This document shows, piece after piece, positions 34,129 through 42,628 of a stretch of 64,000 nucleotides of DNA (position 1 is the stretch's first letter; every line of letters starts with the position of its first letter). Position numbers and translations under genes: made by a program. A model generated the notes under the pieces. The model was not told where the DNA came from, made no database searches, and saw nothing but the letters and a program-made list of their open reading frames with translations. The DNA comes from Streptomyces canus 299MFChir4.1 (GTDB lineage Bacteria; Actinomycetota; Actinomycetes; Streptomycetales; Streptomycetaceae): contig NZ_KB911594.1 in NCBI RefSeq assembly GCF_000383615.1, forward strand, positions 160,916-224,915. The letters are read 5' to 3'.

Positions 34129-34974
34129 CTAACCGGCGTGCAGCATCAGCCCGATACCCACCACGAGCAGCCCGGCCGCCGCGATCCTCGGCGCACCGAA
34201 CCGTTCCTTGAAGAACACGGCGCCGATGGCCGCGCCGACGATGATCGAGGACTCGCGCAGGGCCGCGACCGGAGCGAGCTCCGCCCTGGTCTGGGCCCAC
34301 AGGACGAGCCCGTACGCGGTGACGGAGAGGACGGCGCCGAGGAGGCCGACCCCGGCGAAGGGCCGCAGGACGGCGACGAACCGGCCGCGCCACCGGTGCA
34401 GGGCGTACGCCGGGATCACGATGCCCTGCACCGCCATCAGCCAGGCGATGTACCCGAGCGAGGAGCCGGAGGCGCGCACGCCGAGCCCGTCGACGACGGT
34501 GTACGCGGCGATGGTCAGGCCGGTCGCCAACGCCGCGCCGGTCGCCGGCCAGTTGGGCCGTCGGCCGCGCAGCCCCCACAGGGCGACACCGGTGAGTCCC
34601 GCGCAGGACAGGGCGATTCCGGCGGCGGCCCACCCGTCCGGCACCTCGTGCGCGAACAGGGCCGCCAGCACGGTCACGACCAGGGGCGCGGTGCCGCGCG
34701 CGATCGGATAGGCCTGCCCGAAGTCCCCGAGCCGGAAGGACTTCATCAGCAGCGCGTAGTAGGCGATGTGGATGCAGGCCGAGCCGAGCAGATACGGCCA
34801 TGCCCGCGCCGCCGGCACCGCGGTGAACGGGGTCATCGCCAGCCCGATGAGCATCCCCCCGCCCGCGATCAGCGTGAACCCGACGAGCTTGTCGGTGATC
34901 TGGTGCGCGATGGCGTTCCAGCTGGCGTGCGTGACGGCGGCGAGCAGCACGGCCGCCGTGACGAGAGGCGTCAC
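34129..34974 (-). CDS. EamA-family (DMT) transporter
   Basis: 281-aa exporter with ten hydrophobic segments and an internal repeat of two EamA units (about 10-130 and 150-278): typical stretches are SWNAIAHQITDKLVG and AALRESSIIVGAAIGAVFFKERFG. The GTG overlaps the preceding YbaK stop by 4 bp, so the two genes are coupled. The substrate cannot be read from the sequence; amino acids, nucleosides or drugs are usual for the family. Confidence 0.87.
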   Translation of the reverse strand: MTPLVTAAVLLAAVTHASWNAIAHQITDKLVGFTLIAGGGMLIGLAMTPFTAVPAARAWPYLLGSACIHIAYYALLMKSFRLGDFGQAYPIARGTAPLVVTVLAALFAHEVPDGWAAAGIALSCAGLTGVALWGLRGRRPNWPATGAALATGLTIAAYTVVDGLGVRASGSSLGYIAWLMAVQGIVIPAYALHRWRGRFVAVLRPFAGVGLLGAVLSVTAYGLVLWAQTRAELAPVAALRESSIIVGAAIGAVFFKERFGAPRIAAAGLLVVGIGLMLHAG

Positions 34975-35480
34975 GCGCTGCGCTCGCGGACGTCCACGAC
35001 GGTGGCACCGGCGTGGGCCACCAGGTCCTCGGGGGCGATGGGGAAGACGGCGTGCGGATTGCCGGCGGCGGCCCAGACGAGGTCATGGCCGAGCAGCGAC
35101 CGGTCGGCCAGCACCCGGGTCCTCGTACGGTGCCCGAAGGGCGGCACGCCCCCGATGGCGTACCCGGTCGTCTCCCGTACGACATCGGCCTTGGCCCGGG
35201 TGACCTTGGCGGCGCCGAGCTCCCGCCGGACGAGTTCGAGGTCGACGCGGGACGCCCCGTCCATGAGCACCAGCACCGGAACCCCGTCCGCGGCGAAGAT
35301 CAGCGACTTGCAGATCTGGCTCAGCTCGCAGCCGACGGCCGCTGCGGCCTCTTCGGCGGTACGGGTGGCGTCCGGGAAGCGGCGGACCCGCGCGGTGAGT
35401 TCATCGAGCCCGAGCGCGCGCAGGGCCTCGGCGAAACGGGGGTGGGCGGCCTGGGAGCCGTCGGTATCGGTGGTCGTCAT
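34971..35480 (-). CDS. YbaK/aminoacyl-tRNA deacylase-like protein
   Basis: 169-aa member of the YbaK/EbsC fold that hydrolyses mischarged aminoacyl-tRNAs in trans. AVGCELSQICKSLIFAADG carries the conserved Lys, and YAIGGVPPFGHRTRTRVLAD the GxxxP active-site loop. ATG at 35480 fits the family length. It is followed with a 4-bp overlap by an EamA exporter, a pairing that may reflect handling of a non-proteinogenic or misused amino acid, but that is inference. Confidence 0.85.
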   Translation of the reverse strand: MTTTDTDGSQAAHPRFAEALRALGLDELTARVRRFPDATRTAEEAAAAVGCELSQICKSLIFAADGVPVLVLMDGASRVDLELVRRELGAAKVTRAKADVVRETTGYAIGGVPPFGHRTRTRVLADRSLLGHDLVWAAAGNPHAVFPIAPEDLVAHAGATVVDVRERSA

Positions 35481-35581
35481 GCAGGGCACGCTAGCGGTGG
35501 GTGTACGGGGCATGCGACCGGGTTGGCCGTGTTCCAAGGATCCCGGGGCCTCCGCCCCCTCCCGTCGTGCAGGATGCTGCG

Positions 35582-36211
35582 ATGAGCCCGTCTCCCGCCG
35601 TACGCCCTTACCGCCCCGAGGACCGCGACGCCGTCGAGGACATCTGTGTCCGCACCGCCCACGCGGGCCGGGACAGCCGGCCGCACTACAAGGGCCCCGG
35701 TGTCTTCCCGGCCGCCTTCGCGGCGCCGTACGTGCACCTCGAACCGGAGCTGGCCTTCGTGCTGGACGACGGGGTGGGGCAGGCCGTGGGGTAGGTGCTG
35801 GGCACCGCCGACACGCCCCGGTTCGTGGCGGACTACCGCGCGAAGTGGCTGCCCCTGGTGGCCGACCGCTACCCGGAGCCCAGCCAGGCGCCGCGCAGCC
35901 CCGACGAGGAGATCGTCGCGCTGCTGCACCGCCCCGAGCGGATGCTCGTACCCGAAGTCGCCGACTACCCCGCCCACTTGCACATCGACCTGCTCCCCGA
36001 CCGGCAGGGGCGCGGGTACGGGCGGGCGCTCATGGAGACCTTCCTGCGCGCCCTGCACGAGCGGGGTGTGGGCGCCGTGCACCTGTCCATGGTGAGCGCC
36101 AACAGGCCCGCGCGTGCCTTCTACGACCGTCTCGGCTTCCACGAGATCGCCGTACCCGATCCCGGGCCGGTCACCTATCTCGGCCGGTCCACGGCAGAAG
36201 CAGGCCGGTGA
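35582..36211 (+). pseudogene. GNAT acetyltransferase interrupted by an in-frame stop codon
   Basis: Two open frames in the same phase (35582-35794 and 35795-36211) together make one acetyltransferase of about 209 residues, resembling the GNAT domain family of bacterial O-GlcNAcase-like proteins. The only break is TAG at 35792-35794, between ...DGVGQAVG and VLGTADTPRF; relatives have Gly-Tyr-Val here, so a TAC to TAG change is the simple explanation. The acetyl-CoA motif PDRQGRGYGRALME and the C-terminal SANRPARAFYDRLGFHEI are intact. Sequencing error or recent inactivation cannot be separated without reads. Confidence 0.82.
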
Positions 36212-36235
36212 GGGCATCCCCCTCACCGGCCTGCT
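36199..36235 (+). terminator. Strong stem-loop behind the broken acetyltransferase
   Basis: A perfect 16-bp stem (36199-36214 with 36220-36235) around a 5-base loop overlaps the stop codon at 36209-36211. It should terminate transcription of the acetyltransferase gene, and may do so in both directions. Confidence 0.75.
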
Positions 36236-36349
36236 CCTCTCGCGCAGGGTGCGTCAGACGCGGACCAGCTCCCGGTCCTCGTCCGACTCCGCGTCGAAAC
36301 GAAGCTCCTGCGGAGCAGGGCAGGGAGGGTCGGTTACGTCAAGTGGAGG

Positions 36350-36377
36350 GCTTGCTGGGGAGTGCTTGCTGGGGAGG
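36350..36377. repeat. Two tandem 14-bp repeats next to the TetR stop codon
   Basis: GCTTGCTGGGGAGT (36350-36363) is followed directly by GCTTGCTGGGGAGG (36364-36377), ending 2 bp before the TetR stop. Tandem repeats at such a place can mark a recombination junction. Confidence 0.6.
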
Positions 36378-36379
36378 GG

Positions 36380-36985
36380 TCAGGCGGTGGGAACGCCGAG
36401 CGCGGGGAGGACCACGGCGTCGATGTACGAAAGGAGGAACGCCTGGGTCGGCGGCAGCTCGTCGAGCATGGTCCGGGCGGCGAACCCGCCGATCATCATG
36501 TGCATCATGAACTCGATCGCCGGGTTGTCCTCGCGGACCTCGCCCCGGTCGATCGCCCGCTGCACCAGGCGGCGGAACTCCGCCGTCTCCGGCTCGATGA
36601 GATGTTCCCGGAACGCCCTCAGGAGGTCCGGGTTGCCGTGGATGGCCATGGCAAGACCCCGCATGAGCGCGGAGTTCTGCTCCATCGTGCAGTCGTCCGA
36701 GCGCATGGTGAGGGCGTGCAGGTCGCCCCTGAGGGACCCGGTGTCGATCTCGTCGAGACCCATACCGCCCGGCTTGGTGTGCCGCACCGCCCTCGCGACC
36801 AGCTCGGCCTTGCCGCCCCACTGGCGGTACAGCGTGGCCTTGCTGGAACGGGTGCGCGCGGCGACGGCGTCCATGGTGACGGCGTCGTAGCCGACCTCCC
36901 TGAGCAGTTCGAGCACGGCCTCGTACAGCTCGGCCTCACGCTCGGGGGTGATGCGGCTGCGACGCGCGGTCGAAACCTCGGTCAT
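36380..36985 (-). CDS. TetR-family transcriptional repressor
   Basis: 201 aa. The N-terminal DNA-binding helices are clear (YEAVLELLREVGYDAVTMDAVAARTRSSKATLYRQWGGKAELV, about residues 21-63); the C-terminal ligand domain follows the TetR_C class with NPAIEFMMHMMIGGFAARTM. ATG at 36985 is preferred to GTG at 36994 because GGAAAGG lies 9 bases before it. The promoter carries a perfect operator-like repeat. No transporter or enzyme gene is adjacent in the same direction, so its regulon is unknown. Confidence 0.88.
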   Translation of the reverse strand: MTEVSTARRSRITPEREAELYEAVLELLREVGYDAVTMDAVAARTRSSKATLYRQWGGKAELVARAVRHTKPGGMGLDEIDTGSLRGDLHALTMRSDDCTMEQNSALMRGLAMAIHGNPDLLRAFREHLIEPETAEFRRLVQRAIDRGEVREDNPAIEFMMHMMIGGFAARTMLDELPPTQAFLLSYIDAVVLPALGVPTA

Positions 36986-37022
36986 GTCACTCACCCTTTC
37001 CGCTCCGGAACTTGGAACGACA

Positions 37023-37078
37023 CTGTTTCGTACGACACGAATGTAGCGCATTCTCCGTCGAAACGAAACGGTTTCGTT
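37023..37078 (-). promoter_or_regulatory. tetR promoter with operator palindrome
   Basis: AACGAAAC-G-GTTTCGTT at 37062-37078 is a perfect inverted repeat of TetR-operator form. A related weaker repeat, TTTCGTACGACA, lies at 37026-37037, about 36 bp nearer the gene, so two dimers could bind. A -10-like TACATT (minus strand, 37040-37045) is bracketed by them, consistent with self-repression. Confidence 0.65.
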
Positions 37079-37180
37079 CGTGTGTGAGTCACCGGGTCGG
37101 CCACCCCGGCCCGTCACAGGTCACCGTCGGCTGATTTCTCATAAGTTGCTCCGGTCCATCCCCCGGAAAAGCATGGGGAG

Positions 37181-40100
37181 GTGAGCTATCTGCGCCTTCC
37201 GCATCTGAGCGGCGACCTGTTGTGCTTCGTCGCCGAGGACGACCTCTGGCTGGCCCCTCTCGACGGCCCCGGCCGCGCCTGGCGCCTGACCGTCGACCGC
37301 ACCAAGGTCGGCCATCCGCGCTTCTCGCCCGACGGCCGCCACATCGCGTACACGAGCTGGCGCAGTCTCGTGCCCGAGATCCACCTGGTCGACGTGGACG
37401 GCGGACCGGGCCGCCGGCTCACGTACTGGGGCTCCGCGGACACCCAGGTCTGCGGCTGGTCCGCGCAGGGCACCATCCTCGCCGTCGCCTCCCACGGCGA
37501 GCCCTTCTCGTACTTCACCTGGGCCTACAAGATCCCCACCGACGGCTCCCCCGGCCGCAAGCTCCCCTGGGGCCCGGTCTCCGACATCCAGGTCGCCGAC
37601 CGCAAGACCCTCCTGCTGACCGGCACCCCGCCGCACGAACCGGCCGCCTGGAAGCGCTACCGGGGCGGCGCCACGGGCCGGCTCTGGCTGCACGGCGAAC
37701 GCCTGCTCCCCGACCTCGGCGGCCACCTCCACTCCCCCATGTTCGTCGGCGACCGGATCGCCTTCCTCTCCGACCACGAGGGCGTCGGCAACCTCTACTC
37801 CTGCGCCCACGACGGATCCGACCTGCGCCGCCACACCGACCACGACGCCTTCTACGCCCGGCACGCCTCCAGCGACGGCACCCGGGTGGTGTACCAGTGC
37901 GGGGGCGACCTGTGGATCGTCGACGACCTCTCGGCCGAGGCCCGCAAGCTCGACGTACGGCTGAGCGGTCCGCGCGCGGGACGCCGTCCGTACCAGGTGC
38001 CCGCCGCCCAGCACGTGGACGGCATCTCGGTCGACGAGACGGGCCGCGCGAGCGCCGTCGTCGTCCGCGGCAGCCTGTACTGGCTGACCCACCGGGACGG
38101 CCCCGCGCGCACGATCACGGACACCCCGGGGGTACGGGTCCGGCTCCCGGAGATGCTCGGTTCCGTCGGCCAGGTCGCGTATGTGACGGACGCGGAGGGC
38201 GAGGACGCGGTCGAGATCGCGTACCTGCCGCGGGCGACCGGTGACCGCGCGCCGCGACGGCTGGCCTCGGGCGAGCTGGGCCGGGTCCTGGAACTGGTCT
38301 CCGACCCGAGCGGCGAGCGCCTGGCCATCGCCTCGCACGACGGACGCCTCCTCCTCCTCGACGCCGGCGAGGACTCTGGGGGCACCTCCCGGACGGAGTC
38401 TGGGGGAGGCGAGGTCACCGAACTCATCCGCTCGGTCAACGGCCCGGTCCGCGACCTCGCCTTCGCCCCGGACGGCTCCTGGCTGACCTGGTCGCATCCG
38501 GGCATCGGCCGCTCCCTGCGCCAGATCAAGATGGCCCGTATCTCCCCGAAGGGAGGAGGGGACCGGTTGATCGTCGACGTCACCAACGGCCGCTTCGAGG
38601 ACGAGAACCCGGTCTTCACGCGGGACGGCCGCTACCTGGCCTTCCTCTCCTGGCGGGGCTTCGACCCGGTGTACGACGTCCACACCGGCGACCTGTCCTT
38701 CCCGCTCGGCTGCCGGCCCTACCTGGTCCCCCTGTCCTCGGCGACCCCTTCCCCCTTCGCGCTGAACCCGGAGGGCCGCCCGGCCGCCGGAGGACTGGAC
38801 CCGGTCGAGGACGAGAGCGGCGACGGCGGGGCCGTGACGGTCGAACTCGAAGGCCTGGAGAGCCGGGTCACCCCCTTCCCGGTCCCCGCCTCCAAGTACT
38901 CGGCGCTGCACCCGGTCGCCGGCGGCGGCCTGGTCTGGCTGCGCTGGCCGATCTCGGGCGCCCTCGGCGAGACCTTCGTCAACCCGGACGACACCTCCGA
39001 GCGCCCCACCCTCGAACACTTCGCCATCGGCAAGGCGAAGAAGACCGAACTCGTCGAGCACCTCGACTGGTTCGCGGTCAGCGGCGACGGCTCCCGGCTG
39101 GTCCTCGTCGACGAGGGCGACCTGCGCGCGACCCCCGCCACCGAGTCCGGTGACAGCGACTCGACCGTCTGGATCGACCTGCGCCGCATCCTCCACGAGG
39201 TCGCCCCTGCCGCCGAGTGGCGCCAGGCCTACGAGGAGGCGGGCCGGCTGATCCGGGCGTACTTCTGGGACCCGGGGATGTGCGGCATCGACTGGGACGC
39301 GGTCCTCGACCAGTACCGCCCGCTGCTCGAACGGGTCGCCTCCCCCGACGAGTTCGCCGACCTCCTGCGCGAGGTCCTCGGCGAACTGGGCACCTCCCAC
39401 GCCTACGTCACCGCCGCCCGCCGCAACGAGGGGCCCCCGCACTACCAGCGCCGCCAGGGCCTGCTGGGCGCCAACTTCGAGCTCAGGGACGGCGGCTGGA
39501 CGGTCCGGCGGATCCTGCCCGGCGACTCCTCGGACTCCAAGGCCCGCTCCCCGCTGGCCGGCACCGGCATCCGCGAGGGCGCGGTCCTCACCCACGTGGA
39601 CGGCCGCCCGGTCGACGAGCTCGCGGGCCCCTATCCCCTGCTGGCGGCGGCGGGCGGTACCACCGTGGAGCTGACCTTCACCCCGGCGGAGGGCGAGGGC
39701 CGCTCCCGCCGGGTGGCGGTGGTCCCCCTTGTCGACGAGCGACCGCTCCGCTACCAGGACTGGGTGGCCAAACGCCGTGCCGTCGTACGGGAGTTGAGCG
39801 GTGGCCGCTGCGGCTATCTGCACATCCCCGACATGGGCGGCTCGGGCTGGGCCCAGTTCAACCGGGACCTGCGCATGGAGGTCTCCCGCCCCGCGCTCCT
39901 CGTCGACGTGCGCGGCAACGCGGGCGGCCACATCAGCGAGCTGGTCGTGGAGAAACTCACCCGCAAAATCCTCGGCTGGGACCTGACGAGAAACGCCCAG
40001 CCGGTGTCGTACGCCTCGAACGCCCCGCGCGGGCCGGTGGTGGCCCTGGCCGACGAGGCGACCTCCTCGGACGGCGACATGATCACGGCGGCGTTCAAAC

Positions 40101-40432
40101 TGCTGAAGCTCGGCCCGGTGGTGGGCCAGCGCACCTGGGGCGGAGTGGTCGGCATGACCGGCCGCCACCAGCTCGGGGACGGCACGGTGATCACGGTTCC
40201 GATGAACGCGGCCTGGTTCGACGCGTACGGCTGGTCGATCGAGAACCAGGGCGTCACCCCGGACCTGGAGATCCTGCGCACCCCCCTGGACTGGGCGGAG
40301 GGCCGCCACGCCCAACTGGACGACGCGGTACAGCTCGCGCTGGACCTGCTGGAGACGAACCCTCCGGCGTCGCCGCCGGACTACCGGGACGTGCCGGACC
40401 GGTCGAGGCCGAAGTTGCCGCCAAGATCTTGA
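37181..40432 (+). CDS. Tricorn-like serine protease with beta-propeller and PDZ domains
   Basis: 1083-aa cytoplasmic peptidase acting on peptides released by other proteases. An N-terminal six-bladed propeller (about 1-310) and a second propeller (about 320-660) are followed by the core domain, a PDZ domain (about 765-850, REGAVLTHVDGRPVDEL) and the C-terminal protease. Catalytic residues fit: Ser-His in ELGTSHAYVTAA, the nucleophile in DEATSSDGDMITAA, and Glu in YGWSIENQGVTPDLE. The GTG at 37181 has only GGAG right beside it and GGAAA 11 bases upstream, so the start is less certain. A dispersed repeat sits in frame at 38373-38410. Confidence 0.9.
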   Translation: MSYLRLPHLSGDLLCFVAEDDLWLAPLDGPGRAWRLTVDRTKVGHPRFSPDGRHIAYTSWRSLVPEIHLVDVDGGPGRRLTYWGSADTQVCGWSAQGTILAVASHGEPFSYFTWAYKIPTDGSPGRKLPWGPVSDIQVADRKTLLLTGTPPHEPAAWKRYRGGATGRLWLHGERLLPDLGGHLHSPMFVGDRIAFLSDHEGVGNLYSCAHDGSDLRRHTDHDAFYARHASSDGTRVVYQCGGDLWIVDDLSAEARKLDVRLSGPRAGRRPYQVPAAQHVDGISVDETGRASAVVVRGSLYWLTHRDGPARTITDTPGVRVRLPEMLGSVGQVAYVTDAEGEDAVEIAYLPRATGDRAPRRLASGELGRVLELVSDPSGERLAIASHDGRLLLLDAGEDSGGTSRTESGGGEVTELIRSVNGPVRDLAFAPDGSWLTWSHPGIGRSLRQIKMARISPKGGGDRLIVDVTNGRFEDENPVFTRDGRYLAFLSWRGFDPVYDVHTGDLSFPLGCRPYLVPLSSATPSPFALNPEGRPAAGGLDPVEDESGDGGAVTVELEGLESRVTPFPVPASKYSALHPVAGGGLVWLRWPISGALGETFVNPDDTSERPTLEHFAIGKAKKTELVEHLDWFAVSGDGSRLVLVDEGDLRATPATESGDSDSTVWIDLRRILHEVAPAAEWRQAYEEAGRLIRAYFWDPGMCGIDWDAVLDQYRPLLERVASPDEFADLLREVLGELGTSHAYVTAARRNEGPPHYQRRQGLLGANFELRDGGWTVRRILPGDSSDSKARSPLAGTGIREGAVLTHVDGRPVDELAGPYPLLAAAGGTTVELTFTPAEGEGRSRRVAVVPLVDERPLRYQDWVAKRRAVVRELSGGRCGYLHIPDMGGSGWAQFNRDLRMEVSRPALLVDVRGNAGGHISELVVEKLTRKILGWDLTRNAQPVSYASNAPRGPVVALADEATSSDGDMITAAFKLLKLGPVVGQRTWGGVVGMTGRHQLGDGTVITVPMNAAWFDAYGWSIENQGVTPDLEILRTPLDWAEGRHAQLDDAVQLALDLLETNPPASPPDYRDVPDRSRPKLPPRS
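38373..38410 (+). repeat. Dispersed GC-rich repeat inserted in frame in the tricorn gene
   Basis: The sequence contains CTCTGGGGGCACCTCCC, a short spacer and GTCTGGGGGAGGC, a motif with both direct (TCTGGGGG) and inverted (CCTCCC/GGGAGG) copies that I know as a common intergenic element in Streptomyces. Here it adds about 13 residues, rich in Gly, Ser and Thr (about 398-410), between two propeller strands without shifting the frame. Confidence 0.6.
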
Positions 40433-40435
40433 GAA

Positions 40436-40456
40436 GGGGCGCGGGGAACCGTGCGA
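40436..40456. repeat. Third copy of the dispersed GGGGCGCGGGGAAC motif
   Basis: GGGGCGCGGGGAACCGTGCGA begins 4 bp after the tricorn stop codon and differs slightly from the perfect copy at 9164-9182. The same element type thus marks the ends of genes in two places of this window. Confidence 0.5.
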
Positions 40457-40487
40457 GAAGCCACACCGGCCCGCACCCGACAACGCA

Positions 40488-40522
40488 CAGGGTGCCCTCC
40501 CCAGAAACGAGAGGGCACCCTG
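40488..40522. terminator. Bidirectional terminator between the tricorn gene and the small charged gene
   Basis: CAGGGTGCCCTC (40488-40499) pairs perfectly with GAGGGCACCCTG (40511-40522) over an 11-base loop, between the 3' ends of two convergent genes. Confidence 0.85.
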
Positions 40523-40537
40523 CACTTCGAGCAGTGA

Positions 40538-40741
40538 CTACATGTCGTAGTCGGGGTCGAGCCGCTCCTGCTCCTCGCGCTGGAGCCGCTCGGCCTCCTC
40601 GTCACGCATACGGTCGCGGTCCGGGCCCTGGCCCTGACCCTGACGACCGCGCTGGGCCTGCTCCCGGCCCTCCTGGGCCTTCTGCTTGGCCTGCTGCTGC
40701 CACTGCTCGGACTTGTCCTGGAACTGGTCCTTCATACCCAT
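40538..40741 (-). CDS. Small glutamine-rich charged protein
   Basis: 67 aa, no Cys, no membrane segment, about half Gln, Arg, Glu, Asp and Lys (for example KSEQWQQQAKQKAQEGREQAQRG and DEEAERLQREEQERLD). Likely a helix or intrinsically disordered. Similar tiny proteins are widespread in Streptomyces and often turn up as stress or sporulation proteins, but I do not recognise a named family. ATG at 40741 follows GGGAGTG. Confidence 0.7.
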   Translation of the reverse strand: MGMKDQFQDKSEQWQQQAKQKAQEGREQAQRGRQGQGQGPDRDRMRDEEAERLQREEQERLDPDYDM

Positions 40742-40829
40742 GTGGGTTCACTCCCGTGGGGGTGAGGGGAAGAGCCCCGGTCTGGGGCCTCGACCAGATT
40801 CACACGCCCGGACAAAGAACGCATTTCGA

Positions 40830-41714
40830 TCAACTACGGTGCGTAGCGCGCGCTTCCTCATCTGCCGCCCCACCTGCACCGACGAGTCCCACCCGCATGC
40901 CCTCCAACCGCTGTCCGAACCGCCGCATCTCCCGCTGCCCGACGGTCCCGATGAGCCCTGGCAGGTACCCGCGCATCCCCTGCATCCCGCGCAGCCACCC
41001 CTGCCCGTACACATGGCTCGACCGCCGCTCGATCCCGGCCACGATCCGCTCGACGGCCGGCCCCAGCGGATAGGTCTTGTTCGCCGGCCACGGCAGCCGC
41101 TGCCTGAGCTCGCGCATGACCTCGTCCTGGTCGGCGCCCCGCACCATGTCCGTGTCGGTCCACGACAGATACCCGACCCCGACCCGCACGCCCCGGTGCC
41201 CGACCTCGGCCCGCAGACTGTGCGCGAACGCCTCCACACCGGACTTGGACGCGCAGTACGCGGTCATCATCGGCGCCGGGGTGATCGCGGCGAGGGAGGC
41301 GATCTGGAGCAGGTACCCGCGGCTCTCCATCAGCACCGGCAGGAACGCCCGTGCGGTGACGGCCGATCCGATGAGGTTGACCTCGATCACCCGCCGCCAC
41401 GCCTCCGGATCGGAGTCTACGAAGGGCCCGCCGGTCGCGACCCCGGCGTTGGCGACCACGATGTCGACCTTCCCGAACCGCGCCTTGACCTCCTGCGCGA
41501 CCCGGGCCATCGCCGCGTGGTCGGTGACGTCGGCGTACCAGTGGTCGCTGTCGCCGTGCAGCCGCCCGGAGAGCTCCTTGAGCGCGTCCGGCTCCAGGCC
41601 GACCAGCGCGACCTTCGCCCCGCGCGCCGACAGCTTGCGGGCGAGCAGCTCGCCCACGCCCCGCGCGGCCCCCGTGACGACCGCGACCTGTCCTTCGAGT
41701 CCGACCCTGCTCAT
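40830..41714 (-). CDS. Short-chain dehydrogenase/reductase
   Basis: 294-aa NAD(P)-dependent oxidoreductase: cofactor motif VVTGAARGVGELLA (T-G-x3-G-x-G), NAGVAT, and the catalytic Ser and YCASK (AYCASKSGVEAFAHSL). The long C-terminal extension (about 225-294) is typical of lipid- or steroid-active members. Its ATG overlaps the hydrolase stop (ATGA), making it the last gene of a monooxygenase-hydrolase-dehydrogenase unit, so it probably oxidises an alcohol or reduces a ketone on the same substrate. Confidence 0.88.
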   Translation of the reverse strand: MSRVGLEGQVAVVTGAARGVGELLARKLSARGAKVALVGLEPDALKELSGRLHGDSDHWYADVTDHAAMARVAQEVKARFGKVDIVVANAGVATGGPFVDSDPEAWRRVIEVNLIGSAVTARAFLPVLMESRGYLLQIASLAAITPAPMMTAYCASKSGVEAFAHSLRAEVGHRGVRVGVGYLSWTDTDMVRGADQDEVMRELRQRLPWPANKTYPLGPAVERIVAGIERRSSHVYGQGWLRGMQGMRGYLPGLIGTVGQREMRRFGQRLEGMRVGLVGAGGAADEEARATHRS

Positions 41715-42628
41715 GCGCCCTCCTTGACCTGGACGTACGTGGTTACGAGTTCCCGGATCCGCGCGCTGACCAGCTCGGGCGCCTCGACCGGTGTCATGTG
41801 GCCGAGGCCGGGCAGCTCGGTCACCCCGAGGCAGTTGGGCAGCGCGGCGGCCAACTGGTGTGCGTGCACGGGCGGGGTGAGCCGGTCGGCCGTACCGACG
41901 ACGACGGCCGTCGGCACGGTGAGCCGCCGTACACCGTGATCCAGATCGAGCAGATCGAGGACCTGCGACCAGGCGTACCGCACCTTGCGCGGACAGGCGT
42001 GCACGATCCGCGCGCACACCTCCACCATGTGCGGGGCCGAACCGGGGCCCATCGTCCCGTACTTGAGGATGCGCAGGGCCAGCGGCGTGACCGGCCCGAG
42101 CGGCGCCCGCGCCCCGAGCACATGCCGGGTCAGCCAGGTGCGCAGCCGTCCGGCCCGGATCGGTACCACGGTCGACTCGGCGACCAGCCGCGACGAACCG
42201 GTGCTGCACAGCAGGACGGCGGCCGCGTGCGCGCGGAACGCGGGGCGCTCTGCGGCGGCCATGACGGTCATCCCACCCATGGAGTGACCGGCGATCACCG
42301 CCTTCTCACCCGGCCCGAGGGTCGCCTCCAGCACGGCTACGAGGTCGTCGGCGAGGCCGTCCGCACTGCACGCGGGACTTGCCGGACTGCGTCCGTGGCC
42401 GCGCTGGTCGTACGCGACGACCCGGTGGTCCACGGCGAGTTCACGGATCTGGGCGGCCCAGAAGGCGGTCGAACAGGTCCAGCCGTGGGCGAGGACGACA
42501 GGAGGCGCGCCCTCGGGCCCGTGCACCTCCACGTGCAGGCGGGCGCCGTCGGCGGAGAGCACGGTGAGTTCACGCGCCGGGACGGGCGGCGCGTACGGCC
42601 CGGAGACGACCGGGGTCGGTCGGCTCAT
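41711..42628 (-). CDS. Alpha/beta-hydrolase
   Basis: 305-aa esterase/lactonase-like enzyme with nucleophile elbow AGHSMGGMTVM (about residue 118), oxyanion motif AHGWTCST and the acid and His in VVVGTADRLTPP and LGHMTPVEAP. It sits between a Baeyer-Villiger monooxygenase, with a 4-bp overlap, and a dehydrogenase, so opening of the lactone or ester made by the monooxygenase is the natural guess. Confidence 0.88.
   Translation of the reverse strand: MSRPTPVVSGPYAPPVPARELTVLSADGARLHVEVHGPEGAPPVVLAHGWTCSTAFWAAQIRELAVDHRVVAYDQRGHGRSPASPACSADGLADDLVAVLEATLGPGEKAVIAGHSMGGMTVMAAAERPAFRAHAAAVLLCSTGSSRLVAESTVVPIRAGRLRTWLTRHVLGARAPLGPVTPLALRILKYGTMGPGSAPHMVEVCARIVHACPRKVRYAWSQVLDLLDLDHGVRRLTVPTAVVVGTADRLTPPVHAHQLAAALPNCLGVTELPGLGHMTPVEAPELVSARIRELVTTYVQVKEGA

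Noticed and set aside
37139..40525. 1128-aa minus-strand open frame opposite the tricorn protease
   Set aside because: No recognisable motif, Val/Gly/Arg-rich, while the plus strand has full tricorn catalytic residues.
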